From positions 27,962,281-28,026,280 of the forward strand of contig CM034605.1 of NCBI GenBank assembly GCA_020091685.1: a stretch of DNA of 64,000 nt, read 5' to 3'. Positions 44,359 through 57,010 of the stretch are shown in pieces (the first letter of the stretch is position 1; the number at the start of each line of letters is the position of its first letter). The notes under the pieces are model-generated. The model made no database searches, had not been told where the DNA came from, and saw only the letters and a program-made list of their open reading frames with translations. The position numbers and the translations under genes were made by a program. Origin of the DNA: Lutjanus erythropterus. Its lineage: Eukaryota; Chordata; Actinopteri; Lutjaniformes; Lutjanidae.

Positions 44359-46074
44359 CCTCCTCCTCTTTTAGTCAGCCAGAAGTGAACATGACTGATG
44401 ACACTGAGGTAACACAATGCTACCGATGTGGAATTTAAAGCGGGCCTGTGAAACTTAGCTGCTACCGTCAAGACAGAGCTCATGCTGTCCGGGTAGTCAG
44501 GGCCGGGCACGCCGCGACGGACAGAAGGTGTGAACAGGAAGTTCACGACCGCCGCAGACGGTGATGGAGGATATTTTCACCGAGGCTGACGCACAATGGC
44601 GTCATCGGGTTAAATCACAAGACCTCAGCGGTGTTGATTGTCATGTGGGAGACATTTCTAACACAAAATGAAAAGGTGAAAACTGGAAAAGTAGACTCAG
44701 AGGTTTAGTCATTTAGATTGGCGTCCTTCCCCTTGTGACAGAATGCATGAGTGACGCTAGCAAAACGAGGTTTGATGTGATCTCAGATTTATCTCCTCCG
44801 TACATCATCATGGGAAATGTATTTTTAAACTGTGTGATCACTGCTCAGTAAGCAATGGAGGACTGTTACTCACCAGGGAAAAACTGGATGATGCATGATA
44901 AGAATAAAAATACTGATGGGGAGTTAAAATTAAAAGATCAGTCAAAATTATGACATAGTAACGATTCTGAACCACTATTTCATTATTTCATTAAGTCCAG
45001 GCTGACCTATCTGCTTGGAGCATGAAGGTAGGTGGGTTATTATGTGAATTATTAACATTAAAAAACCCTCTGCAATCTGTTCAACCAAACTCCATTCTAA
45101 AAATAGGTATTTAATGATAGGGTCATACTTTTGTCAGCAAAAACTTTTGTTATACCATCACTAAGAATCTTTTCTGATTCACTTCGATCCACAGGCACAA
45201 TCAGCACTCATACAGTTTACTAGGTAAGACAATTAACTAACCTGATGGAGTGTTTGCCACAGATGCATTGACTGGCCCAGCACTACACCACCTGTTTTCA
45301 CCAGATGAAAGAGGATGGACACTTGGAATCTGTGCCCAAGCTGTAAATATGGACAGCTGTATATGTGCATTTGTTACGATTACATTACTTGTACTCAAGA
45401 ACTAGTAACTTTACAAACATCAGGCAAGTGCACAAGACATAGCAAACAGCTAATATCACTGACCAGTCCAACAGCAAGAGGCACCCTCTTTTTTGGTCTC
45501 TCCTTCTCTTTCTCTGTCAAGATGTCTGGTGTCCACTGTCTCCGGCAAAACCTCTAGGGGCAGTGCTGAGCTTCCACCTCTCCCGACTCCAACTTTATGA
45601 CTGGACATGCAGCTTTTTCCTTTTGCATTTGTTTTATATACAGAGCGTTTCTGTATATGCAGCTCGTTTCTGCATATGTAACTTGTTTTTGTATATGCAG
45701 CGCGTTTTCCCTTGTCAGCCACCGTAGTTAGCAGTTGACCAAGAAACTACATCACAGAGTTGAGGCAGAGCAACCGGAGGTCATCAGAGGAAAAACCAGG
45801 AAACATTTTCTCCATAAAATAAGACCAATTTCACCAAAATCATTGACATATTCTGTGATGTGTGATTTAGTGCCAAAAAGCGTTACATAATGTAAATAAA
45901 TTAGTTACATAATGTTGCTTTAAGTTTTGAAATTATGGAAAAGTAAATTACAATTTCAAAGTTACTGTCTCATTTCTAATCTTAATTTTTTTGACTTCTT
46001 GTGAGCATTTTCATTTTTATTATGCTTGACTTTCATGTTATTTTATTTATTTCTCTCCTGGTGGAAATTGGCTT

Positions 46075-46240
46075 CCACAGTGAGGCTCATGCTTGCCAGC
46101 CAAATTAAACATGACTTATTAATCGACCAAAGGCATGTGTTCATCCAAATCAGAGATCATCCTGCGAACAGATCAATATGAGAACGGGATGAAAACATCA
46201 CCCCCTGTAGTTCCCACAATGCTGCCATCAGCCAGTATCC
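46075..46240. promoter_or_regulatory. Candidate distal conserved element
   Basis: Unique sequence with AAATTAAACATGACTTATTA then ATCGACC, and a further non-repetitive 100 bases. Confidence 0.25.
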
Positions 46241-49200
46241 TGTAAGCATGATGAAACACACTTATTTATGCTGAAAAATAACAGCACAGCTCATGTATTT
46301 TTCAACAGTGCAGCTCAACTTGTCCAGTTTTTTTTGCAAGTTTGCAAACCAGCGCTGTGCATCTCTTTTAGTTCTTGACTTTAGAAACTTCACTCTGGTT
46401 TACTCTGAGTATGAAGAAGCAGAAGCCTTGACTGATCAGGTCACTGCTTTACCTGCACTTTCAATTGATCGGATTTTTGCTTTTATCCGGAGCAAAATGA
46501 TAACTTCAGCAGCTTTGTTCAAGTGCTGCACTGAGAGATGGAGTGCACGACTTACATAATCTATGTCTGTTATAAATTCAGAATGATGATTAAGCAAATC
46601 TTTCTGTACCTCATAGTACCTGAGCTTTTAAATCTGGGGTCTGTGCCACATTCTTGCGCTGCGCTGTAGTGAACTGGTGGGTTCAGGTTGGTTTTCTAGA
46701 ATGCCATGGGTTTGGGCAGGTGGGTCAAGTGAGAAAGCAGCAGTCAAAGTGAGTTTTTAATGACTTCCAGAAACATTTCATGTAATAATCCACCTCCTAC
46801 CTCCCTCTCTCTCAAACACACACACATGCTGCTGCAGCAGTGCATCGCGGTGCGCTCTGACTCAGCCGACTTTCTCTCCGAAAAATAGGGAGAGAAAGAG
46901 AAAAAGCAGAGACAAACTCCAGGTCCTGTTTTGCTGCAATTTAACAGTGAAAAACATGGTTTGTAACAATTTGTCTGTTCATTAAATTGCACAGATCTTC
47001 CATCAGTCGTGCACAGGGTAGAAACGGAGTACTTTGACAGCTTCTCTGGTCCAGCTGCAGGATTGGAGAGCTCCATGTGCAGCGTGACCCTTACATTGTG
47101 CTTCTATAATGCAGAAAGATGGTGATTTTGCAGGTCGGGTTGGACACAGGTCATTAATCAACTTATATTTATGGCTCTCATGACGGTTCGGGTGGGGACT
47201 GTCCTGAAAAAAACTCTGACCCGTGCATGACCAGCGCATAGGTTGTGATGTATTTCACAGCAACCAGCAATGATTGGTCAGTCAGAGCTGAAGGAGGAAC
47301 AACCATAGTGACAGGGTGGCTGCAGCAACAATGAAGCATCCAAATTAAGTTTCTGATTGGTTTGCAGATTACCGTTTTTAAGTCTCAAGTTTGGGATTGC
47401 AGGGGTTGCCACGTTGGTTTCTTGCAACCAGAGCATATACAGTAGCGACAAGAGCATGGAGATGGTGAGTGATGTACTGCGACTTGGGGGTTAGTTAGCT
47501 TAGTTTTGGCTCGTTGTTGTGCAGAAAATAATGTGTCTGTGTTATTGCTATTGTTACTTGAGTAAGAGATCTGAGTATTTCTTCCACCACTGCTGAACTT
47601 AAGAAAAAGATTCCCACACATTATAACACTGAACAAGAGTTCAAAAGTCAGTATCATAACCTTCATTCATTCAAAGAGATATAACTTAATGTCCTAGTGG
47701 ATATGAATAAAAGAGAAAAGAGAAAACGTAAAGGCTCAGATGTAGACAGAGAAGCTCAGAGGGTTGTGTGGGGTTTACCTTGCCCTGTGTTTTTACCAGC
47801 TGAGGTCAGTTATGTTGATAGAGAAAAGGAGAACATGAGGCTTATTTATTTAAGCCATCAGGCTGACTCTCAAAAATCCATTAAAAGTGCTTTGTGCTTA
47901 GTTTTTCCATTGCATCAAACTCACCTTGTTGTGGCAAAACTTGTGGTTAAACTCAGTGAGACATAATGTTGATTCAGTTTTTGTGCATGAAGATGTGTTT
48001 GAATGACTGAATACCTTTAGTGATTGTTAGGTATTTTTTTAGATGTTGTCTTTTTAAAGGAAATCTATAATTTATCAGTGATAGATCAGATTTTTTTACA
48101 TTACAGTTTGAAAGATGTTTTTTGACTTATAGGTAGTTTTTGTTGTTTTTCTTGTTTAGCTACCTGTGGTTATTAGGACATTTAATGACCAGAGACCATA
48201 TGGATTTAACATTGTAAGGTTTTATATTTGTAAAACTTTACTAGAGCCCAGCAAGTGTGAAGCTGCTGTGTAGCAGGTTGAAAAACAAAGAAACATATAA
48301 ATCCATCACCATCACCATCTCTGGTTCCTCCTATCCTCCTGGAAAGGAAAGGATCCAAAAAAGAGCAGTGAGAATGTCCGATCCTCCAGAGAACAATAAC
48401 TGTTCCTACTGATGGAGAGCTAACGCTAGCTTCAGTGCGAGGCTGCTGGAGTTCAGTCATAACAGCATCAGACTGATGTTTTTACTAAATGTCAGTCGAG
48501 CTCAGATCAACAGTCGTCTGCTGACAGGTTTTGATATTTTAGACATGTCTAAAAAACAATGGTTGGTTTAACTCAACATGAATTCATACAAAATTGTCAA
48601 AATTATAACGGCCATAATAATAATAATAATAAGTTTTCATACTTCTGGAATAAAACCCATCTGGTTCTACTGGCCTGTTGCTTGTTGATTTACCATTTGT
48701 TTTTTGGCTGAATTGTTACAAAAGCAGGGTGCTTTTTACTTTTGTGTGCAAAACGGTCACGCTCTGTTAGTCATACTCTATTAGGCTGCTCCTCAAGCGA
48801 TTTAATGTAATATTCTCCGCTTGATAAGATGATTTTTTATAGTAAATTCAGGTTGAGTAATGCAGCGTTTTGAAACCATTAATATAGCTCGTGCTCCTGC
48901 AGCCCCTCATCTGGGGAGCTTTTAAAAGGAAAAGTATGTCACTTTTATGTAGTAGGCTAATAATTAATACCTCTAAGGATGACTTCAGGGGAAATAACTG
49001 AAAACAACATTATGATACAGTTGTTAGTAGCTTTCTGAAAGTGGCCAGCCAGGAACATAATACATATAACAGTACAATACAGTATATAGGCCTGTACAGG
49101 AGGAAAAAAAACAAGTTGAGTGCCGCCATGCTACCGTTCATACTTAAAGTATTATTCAGGTTAAGCCGGCAGACCTTTACATGAACCTTTGATACTGTGG

Positions 49201-49259
49201 GATTGAGTTTCCCTCTTGTCAAAAAAAGTTAATAGAATATTCCTGTCTGCTCCGAGTCT

Positions 49260-49520
49260 GCTCCATAAAATTTATGAAAGGCTCCCAGCTCCCTCTGCCA
49301 CCGAGGCTTCCTCTAATCGCCTACAGGGGAAAAATAAATGAGGATTCCCATGGCAGCAGTCATTGTAGCTGCTGCTCGCTTGCCATGCTGTTTTATTGAC
49401 ATCCAAATCTACCTACGACCCATAATTAAATTATGAGCTAAGCAAGGTTGTTCAGAGTTATGACATTTATACGCGCTGATCAAAACCAGGCTGCTTCTGT
49501 GCATGCAAATTAAATGTCTT
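49260..49520. promoter_or_regulatory. Candidate distal enhancer with octamer
   Basis: Palindrome CATAATT-A-AATTATG (49421-49435) and POU octamer ATGCAAAT (49503-49510) occur in unique sequence. A SOX-type CATTGTT is 350 bases further (49866-49872). Confidence 0.35.
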
Positions 49521-50038
49521 TTAGGAATGATTCTCAGCATTTAGATGATTATCTTATCTACTTTAGAGACGATTTTTTTCTAGTATTACTTTCTGAAATT
49601 GGTCCTTTATTTGTCCCCGATGCTAAAGAATTGATAACGCTTGAGTAACCAGGTTAAGGAGTGAACACAGTGCGCATGTAAACATAGCTGCTGTCTCCTG
49701 CGCTGTCAGCGTGTGATGGATGAGCTGTGAGGGAGATTAAACGCTCCTCAGTGTGCAGTGACAGGTGAGTCCAGCGGCTCTGTACTCCACGCCGCATATC
49801 TATCTGCCTCCGAACGGCACGAGGCCCTTTGTCAAGAGCCGGACTACAAAGCCCCTTCAGGTCTCCATTGTTCTCTGCGATCAATATGGAGTTGCAGTGT
49901 TGGAAAGCATCACTACCAAAGGTGTGGGAGTTCAATTAAAATGATGGTATAATAGAGTGTAACATGGTCGAGTGGTTTTAAACAGAGAAAATGATATGAA
50001 GGTGCAGGAGCAAAATGTGTTTTAGCCACCTACAAAGA

Positions 50039-50855
50039 GTGTATGCTATATTTAGAATATTTTCACCACTTTACATTGCCATTTTCTAACAGGGAAACGC
50101 TGTTACATCAGCTACAACAACCTGACCACATCTCAACAAAAAAAAAAACAAATAGCATTAAAAAATAAGACATTACAAAAAAACCTTTGTGATCGTCACA
50201 ACAGGGATTTCAACCATCATCCAACTCTGTACCTTATTATTCTTGACCTTTTATTTTTTCCTCAATGTTGTCACGTATTTGTTACGTCTCATGTTGTGTT
50301 TTTTTTTCCTTGCCTTTTTTTGTCTGTTTTGAGGGGGATTTGAGATACGGGGAATGAGAATTATGTATGTATGTTCCTCTCATTGTAAAAAAAATATATA
50401 ATAAACAAGCAAAATAATAGTCTGCAACAAAGAAGTCGCAAGGATAATACACCTCTCTACGCAGTGCTCATTCTGCTGCACAGGGGAAAAAAAACACCCT
50501 GCTTTGTTTGCATTTCTTTAAAACAATTACAAACATCTTGGGCGCTGCAAAACCCAGGATGAAGCAACTGCTGCAAAATAGTGTTGCAGGGGAACTTGTT
50601 TTGGGGGGAACACTTGCACGTCGGGAGGCGAGCTTTGGCTTTAGAATGACTACAGTGTAAAACGACTAGACAACACACGCCGTGTCATAGTAGTAGTTTG
50701 TCTTTTTCTTTTTGTTTGTTTGTTTGTCAGGGTTAGTCAGAAAAATCTACTTTAATAGATCAAGACAGCAGTAGGCCTGCAACTCCTGTGTTCTGTGAGT
50801 AAGACAGTGATATTTGGCTGAAAATATTAAGGTTACTGTAAGTGCACAACTCAGC
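50039..50855. repeat. Foldback family A, interrupted copy 4
   Basis: Left-arm sequence (50039-50150, with TTTAGAATATTTTCACCACT) and inner right-arm sequence (about 50750-50845) are separated by about 600 bases that include a family D repeat. This suggests a later insertion. Confidence 0.55.
50460..50670. repeat. Dispersed repeat family D, copy 2
   Basis: It matches 41040-41230, including CTGCAAAATAGTGTTG and GGGGAACTTGTTTTG, and lies inside the interrupted family A copy. Confidence 0.65.
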
Positions 50856-51639
50856 AACATCTATCACGTAGATCTAGTTGATTTAGACATTTTAATGTGG
50901 AAAAGTTACATGTTTTACATTAAAATGTAACAAAGAGGCCCAATCTATGAAAAAGGAGACACAGACAGAGACAGGGGTGTCCACATACTTTTGGCCACAC
51001 ACAACCCTCTGTGACTTGATTTGCTCCATTGTATACAAGAGATTACATATTTAGAAGATCACATAATCCGCCCTTCTCGTTTCTGAGTTGCAGAGGCTGC
51101 AATTTAGCTTTATAGTATGTTTAAACACACTGTCAGAGTTGTAATGTGTTTATACGTAGTGATTATACAGCAGCATATTTATGGACAGTTTCGTGGACTT
51201 TCCATCTTTTTTTTTTTTCCAAATCACCTCAGTCACAGACGGCAGGTGTCTCCATCCTGGTTGGCTGCATAGTTATTTGGATTATGGAGTATTTAGGGTT
51301 TCATATACTTTTTTTATTCTCCCTGTTTTCCTGCATTATTGTGCATAAAAACAGAGTGAAATAAACTCGGTGTCTCTTCTTTACATATTGAAACATCCAT
51401 CAGAGGCAGCAGGTGTCACAGCCTGGTGTTACATCCTTGTGTTTTATAGTGATTGCAGCACATCAAGTATTCTAGCAATCGCTCTCATCCTTGCAACATG
51501 ACAATGCAAACAAAACCAAAGAATGGGTTTTCTTCTGTTTAGTTTTCTATTCAGTGTCATAGCCTGCAGCTGGTGTAAACATATTATTACATGCCCTCGT
51601 ATGTACATTTATAGTCTGCATTCTGGGACTGTCTGACAT

Positions 51640-54330
51640 GTTTCCTGCCATTCTTGTTTTGCCAACATCTTGCCAAAATAAAAGCGCACAAATCTTTGCT
51701 TCTTTCTTTAAAACAACCCTCAACAACAGAGGGAGTAACTGCGGTTTATTGTCAGCCCTACACATTGTGTAAATACTGTGTAGTGTTACATGCACTCATT
51801 TATTTGAGCTGTTTTCATATACATAACATAAGCAGAGCAGGGGGGGGGAAAGCATATAAATGTCATAGTTCTTTTCCTGTAAACAGACACTGCACAACTG
51901 CGGTGCATATAATTATACAGCACATATAGACATAGTTATTATAAGCTCACATTCATGCATTCATCTACAGTGTGGTTTTCTATATGTAGCACAGCAAAAT
52001 AAAAGTACAAAAATCTTGCTGTTTTCTTAACAAAGGCTGTGACTTTGGTTTATTGCCTGACCCACATATTCCCTAAAATACATTATACAGTAAATACATT
52101 AATATGTGCACTCATACAGCTGGTAGTGGTGAACAGAGGCAGAGAAAATGATCAGTAACCAACAGTAGCTGTATTCCAGTTTGAAAGAACCGTTCAGATC
52201 AGGAACTGTACTGCTGTGGAAAATCATTATCAGTTTAAATGTGCATTATATTTAGAATATTTTAACTGCTTTCTCTTGGCAGCAAAACAGCCTCTTCGTA
52301 CAGGAAACTGCTGTTATATAACCCAAATATTGCTCAAACCAATCAAACTCAATGGATGAAATCAATAATTTTACCTCGCAGAACACAGAGATTGAGGCAG
52401 TGGTAACAAGGTAACATCTGAGTTTGCTTTGCCTTATTTTGTGACTTTGTTGAATCCAAACTAACCTTATAAAACACTGACGTCATGCAATAACACAAAC
52501 AAACTAACCAATCCATACAGTGGAAGACCAGCAACTCCTGTGTGCTGTGAGGCAAAATTACTGTTTTTTCCAGTGGAGTCTAGGGATGATGTCCAATGAG
52601 CAGGTCATTACTGTGAAATAAATTATTTCACAATAATGACCTGCTCACTGTACATTATCCTGCTTATGGTCAAGTAGCAAAATAAATGAATGAATTGACA
52701 CACAATATTGATTTTAAAAAAGATTTTATTATGACTATTATGACAGGAAGTGTGTCCACAGCAACGGTCTGTTCTTCATAGCAACAGTCTCTTATATATA
52801 GCGACAGTCTGCTATAAAGAAATAACAGACCTTAGAATGCTGCAACTGACCAATCAGGATTGAGTATTTAAAGGGGCCTTCATATGATAAGAAATTTGTC
52901 CCGGACTCATCATGAGGTAGAGCGCAGAGAGGCAAAGCACAGCGCTACAACTACTACGTCCTGTCTGCCTGGTATACAAACAGCTGAGCTAACTTTACTG
53001 GATTTAGCTAAATTCATAAACTATATGATTCACAAATCTTACAGCCCGACCTGACTGTTTACATTTCACCGTACATTACATTTGCTAGCAACATTGTATT
53101 ATGTTTTTAATGTTGTGTTACAGAGTGTGTTACTACTTAGTCGGACGCTACCACTCTCTCCATAGGAAATCAATGGGACAGTCAGCACATCGCATTTTTC
53201 CCGCTGATCATGTTTTGGGGACTTTTAATAATTGGCTTATCTAACAGGTTCAGGTCACTTCATAGATTTGGTTTGAAGTCTGGCATCCATCTTTGCACAT
53301 TTACATCTTGTTCTATTACTCAAGATAAAATGAATGCAAGTTAAAAATACCATGAATAAAAACCATTTTTATTTTGTATTATCTGTGCAGTCTTGCAGTG
53401 ACTTGTTCATCTGAGTTATGGCTGCTGGAACAAAGCTTCAATTTCTATACTGACCCCTTCACAATTTGATTCAAAGAGTTTCTGTTTGTCCAAACCATGA
53501 CACCACAGAAAAGGATAAAATATATTCAATAAAAGCAAGGTCATTGTGATTTTCTCAATGTGGAGGTACAGTTTCTTCAAACAAAACAAACGCTGGTTGC
53601 CTTTTGCAACTTCTGGGAGGCTTGCAGCTTCTACACCGTCACCAGTAAGGTCTACAAATCCTTCAACAAGCCACACTGGCTGACCCTGTTACCCCGCTAA
53701 ATAAATTCATATATGTAGAGACTAAGCGCAACGAGGGAGCGATATTAAAATAGTTTTAACTGACTTGTTCTGATTGGTAGTTAAGTTTTGCCTCCCCTTC
53801 ACAGCTGCATGGTAAAGACGAGCAAAGAAAAGGCACAGAAGTCTCATTTTGCCCCCTTTTTTCTCCACAGCAGCCCCCTCTTGTTGAAAGAAACCACAGG
53901 CTGTGGTTTATGGTATAATTACACACTGTAGTATGTACATTGTGTAATTATAGTATCGCATGCACCCATGCAGTTGCAGTGTGTTTGCCTACATCATGCC
54001 AAAGAAGAGCCAAATAAAATCACAGAAATCTCCCGCTCTCTTCTTTAGAGAAGAGGAGGCCCCAGCTGTGGCTCTCAGCATAGTTTCTATATGGTGTAAC
54101 TACAGTATTGTATGATAGACTGTGTCTGTGTATGGCATGTAAAGTGGGAGCAAAATAAAATCACATAAATCTCATATTTCTGACCTTTTCTCTCTCAGAA
54201 ACAGAGGCTGCAACTGATTAAGATAATTACATAGTAGATCCACACATCCATCCATCTGTTTATCCCATTCAGGGTCACTGAGGGCTGAAGAGAGAACGTA
54301 CATACATACATACATTCAATGTGTAATTAT
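51640..54330 (+). repeat. Degenerate local repeat array
   Basis: Units follow the order AAATAAAA(T)CACA.AAATCT, a TTCTTTA-rich stretch, AGGCTGTG.TTTAT, then TATAATTACA and a GCACTCAT-like word. Recognisable starts are near 51676, 51998, 54014 and 54150, with partial units near 53870. Divergence is high. Confidence 0.5.
52240..52590. repeat. Foldback family A, copy 5
   Basis: The left arm from TTATATTTAGAATATTTTAA and the core pair TTATTTTGTGACTTTG / GTCATGCAATAACAC are present. The element ends abruptly next to a separate 22-base-arm hairpin. Confidence 0.75.
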
Positions 54331-54637
54331 AGCACAGTGTCTGTCAGAGAGTATGAACAGTGATATGTTCTGCTTTGTCTTCTTTTTGTAACACTGGATT
54401 TGAACAAAGAGGACTGAGACTTTCAGTGCATCTAGAAGTCACAGGGTGTTTAATTTTATTTTATTTTCCTTACTTTTCAACACTGTGTCTAGATGTTTGT
54501 TCTTATTGTCTTTAACAGTTATTTTTGCCCCTTAATGTATTTTTCTTAATGCGTTTAGCCTATTTCCATAATCTGCACACCAGAGGAGAGGCCATCTCAT
54601 TGTTTCACTGCAATGAATCAAATATGCACTGCTCTGT

Positions 54638-55145
54638 TTTAACTTAAAGTATTTTTTCTGGACTGCCTTAGAAATATAAGTTGACTGAATTTGAAAAGCC
54701 AAGTTGAGTAAAATAAACTTAATAAACTTAAGATATCAAGTTTTATTTGTTTTAACTTGAAAATATTTGTGTCCAGGCTGCCTTAAAATTTTAAGTTGAC
54801 TGAATTTGAAAAGACAAGTTGAGGTAATTTTGTAATGATTCAAAACAAATAAATGTATCTGGTAAATTAAACTTGATATTAATTCAGTTGTACTTGAGAA
54901 AATATGTTCAATACGTTTAAGATATCAAGTTGAACCAGCAAGTCTTCATTCACACTGACTAAAATGAACTTTATGTTTTAACTTTAAAAAAAAAGTTTGT
55001 GTCCGGGTTGCCTCAAAATTTTAAGTTGGCTGAATTTTAAAAGATGAATTGATGTAATTTTGTAATGACTCAAAACAAAATAAAAACTTTCCTAGTAACA
55101 TAAACTTGATATTATTTGAGTGGTACTTGAGAAAAATGTTCACTA
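54638..55145 (+). repeat. Tandem repeat with TTTTAAGTTGACTGAATTTG motif
   Basis: Three units carry AACTT, GTGTCC(A/G)G, CTGCCTTA or TTGCCTCA, TTTTAAGTTGACTGAATTTG and AAAAGACAAGTTGA, near 54640, 54757 and 54990. The last two also share GTAATTTTGTAATGA.TCAAA and AAACTTGATATTA. Confidence 0.8.
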
Positions 55146-55726
55146 ACATGACAATCAAACTATTGATTTAACCTGAAGAAGTTTGTGTTCACAGGGGCCA
55201 CAAACTCCTTATTACAGCTTTAAGTCAATGTGAAAAGAGTAGTTGATTCCACGACATTCATGTATGATTTTTTTACGGGACATAACAAGTATATTTCTTT
55301 TATTTTCCCCACATCATGTCAAGACTGACGCCAAACACAGAAATCAGAGAAATCTTGTTGCTTCCACTCGTCAGCCAGACTGTCGGATGGTTCATCCCAG
55401 CCAGAAGGCTTATTGTGCTGTGACACTGAGCTCAGCCAGCCAACTAAGCAGCCCACACACACACACACACACACTCACACGGACATCCTCCACCAGCAGC
55501 ACCACCGCTGGCTCTGGACCGGCTTGTTTGGGCTGGAAGCGGGCGGCCCGGCAGCTTCGGGCCGGGCAGGGTCAAAGGAGCGCGGCGGGAGGACCGCCAG
55601 CTCTGGCGGCTGCTGTCCCTCTCCAAGACAACTGTTGATGGGCCAGAGAGGCCCAACTGGGCCGCGGCCGGGCACGCTCAATAGTTCCCATTGACAAGGC
55701 ACTTCCTGGAGGCAGCAGCGCACAGA

Positions 55727-56110
55727 GAAATAAGTAGAGAAGAAGAAGAGGATGCAAGAAAAAGAGAGGAAGGGAAGAGGGAGGACGGAAAGAGAGCAGA
55801 GAGACGAGGGGAGGAGAGGGATGTCAGAACAGACAAAAGGAGGAAAACTGGAGGAGAAGAAGAAGAAGAGTTCAGATCTAAGGCAAAAAGGATAAGGAGG
55901 ACAAGGAAAAGAGAGGAGATAAGGATAGAGAGGATAAGATAAAGATGAAAAGACAGAAGGAAAGCAAATTTGAAAAAGTGGAGAGATGAAGAGACAAAGA
56001 AGAGAGATATGGTGAGATCTGCAGGCAAACGAAGAGAAGGAAAAAGACTGAAGAGAAGGATGATGTAGAGTGAAAGAATGAACACAGGAGGACATAAAGA
56101 AGTAAGAAAC
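55727..56110 (+). repeat. Long polypurine (GA-rich) tract
   Basis: About 380 bases are strongly strand-asymmetric, mostly G and A with scattered pyrimidines. This explains the Ser/Leu/Phe-rich open frames on the minus strand. Confidence 0.85.
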
Positions 56111-56455
56111 AAGAGTCTACAGCCGTGCCAGCAGCTCTGAGAAACCCTACTTCAGCACAACAATAATGCTAACATGCTGGTGCTTAGCAGGCAAATGTTC
56201 ACTTAACTACTTTAGTGTGCTAGCATGCAAACATCTGCTAATAAGCACGATACACAAAGTACATCTGCGTCTGATGGGAAAAAAATAAAATATTTGGTCC
56301 TAAACCAAAGTACTGGACAAACAAAACATTTTTGAGCTGATGATGGCTCTAGAGTGGAGGTTTTCAAAGAACGTGGTCCTCAACTCAGACATTTTTTAGA
56401 CATTTTTACTGGACAGTTTATCCTCAGTTTATTTGTCCATCACACTCAAATATGA

Positions 56456-57010
56456 AATCTGCCACTAAGAATCTTGGTATCATTTTTGAACATCTAAGCT
56501 CGTCCAGTCCTGTTTTCTTCAGCTAAGAAATACTGCAAATATCAGATGTATCCTGTGGTCTGATCTCCAACTACTAATCCACACTTTAATTTTTCTCCCA
56601 TCTAGATTATTGTCCTCTACACGTCTCACTCAAGCCACTCTGAATCATCCACAGTTGGTTCAACATGCAGGTGAAGGAATGAGCCATCTGCTCCTGTTCT
56701 TGTATTCCTCCCCTTGCTTCCATCCTAAAATATAGAATAAAATACAAAATCCTATTGATTACATACACTATAAGGCAGTGCCTGACCTTGCACCGAGTTG
56801 CACACACACATTTCATATTCCAGCTCTCGACCACTCCGATCCTCAAATCTGTGCCTTTTATCCTTCCCCCGGCTCCGACTGCAAAACAAAACGCGACCGC
56901 GCTCTCGCTCTTTTAGCCCCAACTCTGCCCATCATCCTCAATCGATCAGTTCTGCTGAATCTCTAAGCTTTTTTTTTACAGAGTTCCCTCTCTGTCTGTG
57001 TTGTGGTTTG
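56456..57010 (+). mobile_element. Degraded L2/Maui-like LINE, reverse transcriptase C-terminal part
   Basis: Frames interrupted by stops read NLG(I)IF then S.LDYCPL, YKILLITY, and RPLRSSNLCLLSFPRLR followed by R(S)RSFSP. This is the order found after the catalytic core in L2/Maui-type non-LTR retrotransposons (NLGVIFD, RLDYCNSL, FKILLLTYK, RSLRSS...L.VPR.R, GDRAFS). Stops and frame changes show it is dead. Confidence 0.7.

Larger units (their letters stand above)
43140..50030. other. Intergenic region without supported gene (part 3)
   Basis: It has a SINE-like relic (43185-43290), enhancer-like blocks (43975-44215, 46075-46240, 49260-49520, 49640-49930), a CA microsatellite, and three imperfect copies of a GTTTCTGTATATGCAGC-type unit of about 23 bases at 45640-45708. 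Other segments show nothing recognisable. Confidence 0.6.
50030..55400. other. Intergenic region without supported gene (part 4), repeat arrays
   Basis: It is filled by family A and D repeats, a hairpin (52598-52646), a degenerate array with AATAAAATCACA motifs (51640-54330) and a tandem repeat (54638-55145). No coding exon is supported. Confidence 0.6.

Noticed and set aside
47697-47966. 89-codon open frame beginning with a basic stretch
   Set aside because: No recognisable family, no splice or promoter support, and a length expected by chance in this amount of sequence.
55475-56112. Overlapping 206- and 144-codon minus-strand open frames rich in Ser, Leu and Phe
   Set aside because: They are the complement of a long purine tract; composition alone explains them.
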